This document shows, piece by piece, positions 62,335 through 64,000 of a stretch of DNA of 64,000 bases (the first letter of the stretch is position 1; each line of letters begins with the position of its first letter). Both the position numbers and the translations under genes were made by a program. The notes beneath the pieces were generated by a model. That model saw only the letters and a list, made by a program, of their open reading frames with translations, did no database searches and had not been told where the DNA came from. The DNA comes from Seonamhaeicola maritimus (GTDB taxonomy: Bacteria; Bacteroidota; Bacteroidia; Flavobacteriales; Flavobacteriaceae): contig NZ_VRKQ01000010.1 in assembly GCF_008056315.1 (NCBI RefSeq), forward strand, positions 62,001 to 126,000, read 5' to 3'.

Positions 62335-64000
62335 TTATTTAATCTTTAAAATGAACGATTCCAAAGGCTTAATTTCCATATTAATAATTCCCTTAGAATC
62401 TTCAATATTCAAACTTGAAGAATACTGATTGTAAAGTTCATCATTAGTATTAAAATTACCATCTTCCATCTGCCATTTTTTAATCACATTTTCTGGAATT
62501 TCTAAATTGAAGTTATATGTGTTTGTGTCATCAAAATTTGAAATTATGATTAATTTTTCATCAGTACTCCAACGCACAAATGACAACACTTTATCATTAT
62601 AACCCTCAGTATTATTACGATTGTATAAATGAATATCTTCATAATTACTTGCAAGTGCAGAACTATTAATAGTGAAATTTAATAATCTTTTATAAAAATC
62701 TCTAAGTGCCTTTTCTTCTTCTGTTGATTTCCCACCATCAAACTGTTTATCATTTACCCATTTTTGTAAGGTTGGCACTCCTATATAATCAAAAATTGAG
62801 GTTCTTGAAGGTTTTCCAAAACCTGCATTTTCACTACCATCTTCCCCAACCTCTTGAGCAAAATAAATCATAGTTGGCGAAGTACTAATAGTTGCCGATA
62901 CCACCATAGCCGGCTTTCCTTTGTCTGGGCTCCCTGCAAACTCAGGACTTGCAATTCGTTGTTCATCATGGTTTTCTAAAAAGTGAAGCATATGATGTTC
63001 TATATCTTTTAGCCCTTCCTGAATTGGCGGGATATTATCTGTTTTTCCATGGCCTTGCATTACGTGCTTGATGGTGTCATAGAGCTCAACTTTATCATAC
63101 AGATAATCCATTTTCCCCTTTTTGATATAATCTCTATACAAACTTGGATTGTAAACTTCCGCTAATAAAAAGGCATCTGAATTTTTAGTTTTAATACTTG
63201 AATTCATATAACTCCAAAATTCAACTGGAACCATTTCAGCCATGTCAAAACGGAAACCGTCTACCCCCATATCTAACCAATACAGAGCAATGTCTTTAAA
63301 CTTATCCCATGAATTAGGAACAGTTTTATCTTGCCAAAACTCAAAGTGTTTTCTGAAACCTTCATTCTCGTATCCTTCTGGTAATTCATCAAAATCTTTT
63401 TTACCATCAGGTGAAATACCATAATTAACTTTTACTGTTTCGTACCAATCATGAAAATTTGGTTGACTTAAACGAGACCCATTACCTGTCCATTTAGCAG
63501 GATTTTCATCAAACTGCCTATCTGACAAGGGGTGATTATCGCCTCCTAAAGGTTTATAGTCTCTTTCAAAAACAGGCACTTTAAATGATTCTGCAGGGTT
63601 GTAGTAAAAATTATTATCTACGCGATAAGCTACCGATTTATCATCATTAGCACCAAAATCATTCACACCATCCGGATTGGTTAACCCCTGATAATTTCTA
63701 GCGACATGATTTGGCACAATATCTATTATAACCTTTAAACCCGCCTTATGAGATCGCTCAATAAGTGCTTTAAACTCTTCTAATCTATTAGCTGGATTTT
63801 CAGCTAAATCAGGATTTACATTGTAATAATCTTTTACTGCATAAGGTGAACCAGCTCGTCCTTTTACTACATCTGGGTCATCATTAGATATACCGTATTC
63901 TGTATAATCTGTTATCACATCATGGTGTGGTACTCCTGTATACCAGATGTGAGTCACACCTAAATCTTTAATTTCCTTTAATGCCGTATTAGTAAAATCA
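62335..64000 (-). CDS. Alpha-amylase family GH13, N-terminus beyond right edge
   Basis: The frame is open through 64000 (upstream residues include FTNTALKEIKDLGVTHIW), so the gene starts outside the window; the GTG at 63957 is not the start. At least 555 residues are present. GH13 regions are IDIVPNHVARN (I), GVDGFRFDMAEM with nucleophile Asp (II), LLAEVYNP with acid/base Glu (III) and HFLENHDEQR (IV). A C-terminal beta domain follows. It abuts the next GH13 gene with no gap, indicating one operon for alpha-glucan use. Confidence 0.95.
   Translation of the reverse strand, partial: DFTNTALKEIKDLGVTHIWYTGVPHHDVITDYTEYGISNDDPDVVKGRAGSPYAVKDYYNVNPDLAENPANRLEEFKALIERSHKAGLKVIIDIVPNHVARNYQGLTNPDGVNDFGANDDKSVAYRVDNNFYYNPAESFKVPVFERDYKPLGGDNHPLSDRQFDENPAKWTGNGSRLSQPNFHDWYETVKVNYGISPDGKKDFDELPEGYENEGFRKHFEFWQDKTVPNSWDKFKDIALYWLDMGVDGFRFDMAEMVPVEFWSYMNSSIKTKNSDAFLLAEVYNPSLYRDYIKKGKMDYLYDKVELYDTIKHVMQGHGKTDNIPPIQEGLKDIEHHMLHFLENHDEQRIASPEFAGSPDKGKPAMVVSATISTSPTMIYFAQEVGEDGSENAGFGKPSRTSIFDYIGVPTLQKWVNDKQFDGGKSTEEEKALRDFYKRLLNFTINSSALASNYEDIHLYNRNNTEGYNDKVLSFVRWSTDEKLIIISNFDDTNTYNFNLEIPENVIKKWQMEDGNFNTNDELYNQYSSSLNIEDSKGIINMEIKPLESFILKIK

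Noticed and set aside
1-64000. tRNA, rRNA, CRISPR arrays, IS elements or prophage
   Set aside because: Intergenic gaps are short and were read for such features; none was found.

Overview
The window looks like chromosomal DNA of a marine member of the Bacteroidota, most likely Flavobacteriaceae. The base composition is AT-rich and genes are densely packed, often overlapping by 4-17 bases. There are many lipoproteins with a Cys lipobox and signal peptides ending in FSQ or AQ. A SusC/SusD pair, BamA-like and other barrel proteins, a mevalonate-pathway pair (flavobacterial isoprenoid route) and promoter-like TAnnTTTG boxes support the assignment. The sequence alone does not identify genus or species. 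No rRNA, tRNA, CRISPR array, insertion sequence or prophage was seen.

Region 1 (1-17717) is an N-acetylglucosamine/chito-oligosaccharide utilisation locus in two divergent arms. The minus arm carries SusC, SusD, a NagB fused to a PIG-L-type deacetylase domain, a small lipoprotein, a GH20 beta-N-acetylhexosaminidase, a GlcNAc kinase of the BadF/BadG type and an FG-GAP/UnbV lipoprotein cut by the left edge. The plus arm carries a LytS/LytTR two-component pair, a FucP/NagP-type permease, a NagX-like membrane protein and acetyl-CoA synthetase. Together they can capture, hydrolyse, import, phosphorylate, deacetylate and deaminate GlcNAc and reuse the acetate. A strong hairpin closes the plus arm.

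Region 2 (17893-23913) is an eight-gene arsenosugar biosynthesis operon: peroxidase-like protein, radical SAM ArsS, exported rhodanese, TIGR04282-type transferase, purine nucleoside phosphorylase, ArsM, a DUF547 lipoprotein and a TIGR04283-type glycosyltransferase.

Region 3 (23987-36714) holds cell-envelope and redox genes: a carboxypeptidase-regulatory-like exported protein, a PP-family phosphatase, a small Omp85 barrel, a GH113-like glycosidase, a second DUF547 protein, an FAD oxidoreductase next to a NapH-like Fe-S membrane protein, a TolB-like/TPR protein and a sterol-desaturase-family hydroxylase.

Region 4 (36719-45568) holds a homocysteine methyltransferase, a polyprenol-phosphate-sugar type GT2, a cellulose-synthase-like GT2, gamma-glutamyltransferase, a GT-C mannosyltransferase, two small acidic proteins and an RluB-like protein whose catalytic Asp appears to be Gly. 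Region 5 (45767-58201) has a UbiA prenyltransferase, mevalonate kinase, diphosphomevalonate decarboxylase, a HI0933 flavoprotein, thioredoxin, MsrA/MsrB, a giant phosphoesterase/kinase-like/Omp85 fusion and an HD protein fused to a Pycsar-effector-like membrane domain. Region 6 (58201-64000) has a large GAF-like protein and two abutting GH13 amylases that probably belong to an alpha-glucan locus continuing to the right.

Three copies of an ~85-bp dispersed repeat lie in intergenic gaps, and two small genes appear to be decaying by frameshift. The most interesting items are the fusion protein at 51896-55570, the arsenosugar operon, the HD-PycTM protein, the inactive-looking pseudouridine synthase, the NagB-deacetylase fusion without nagA, and the repeat family.
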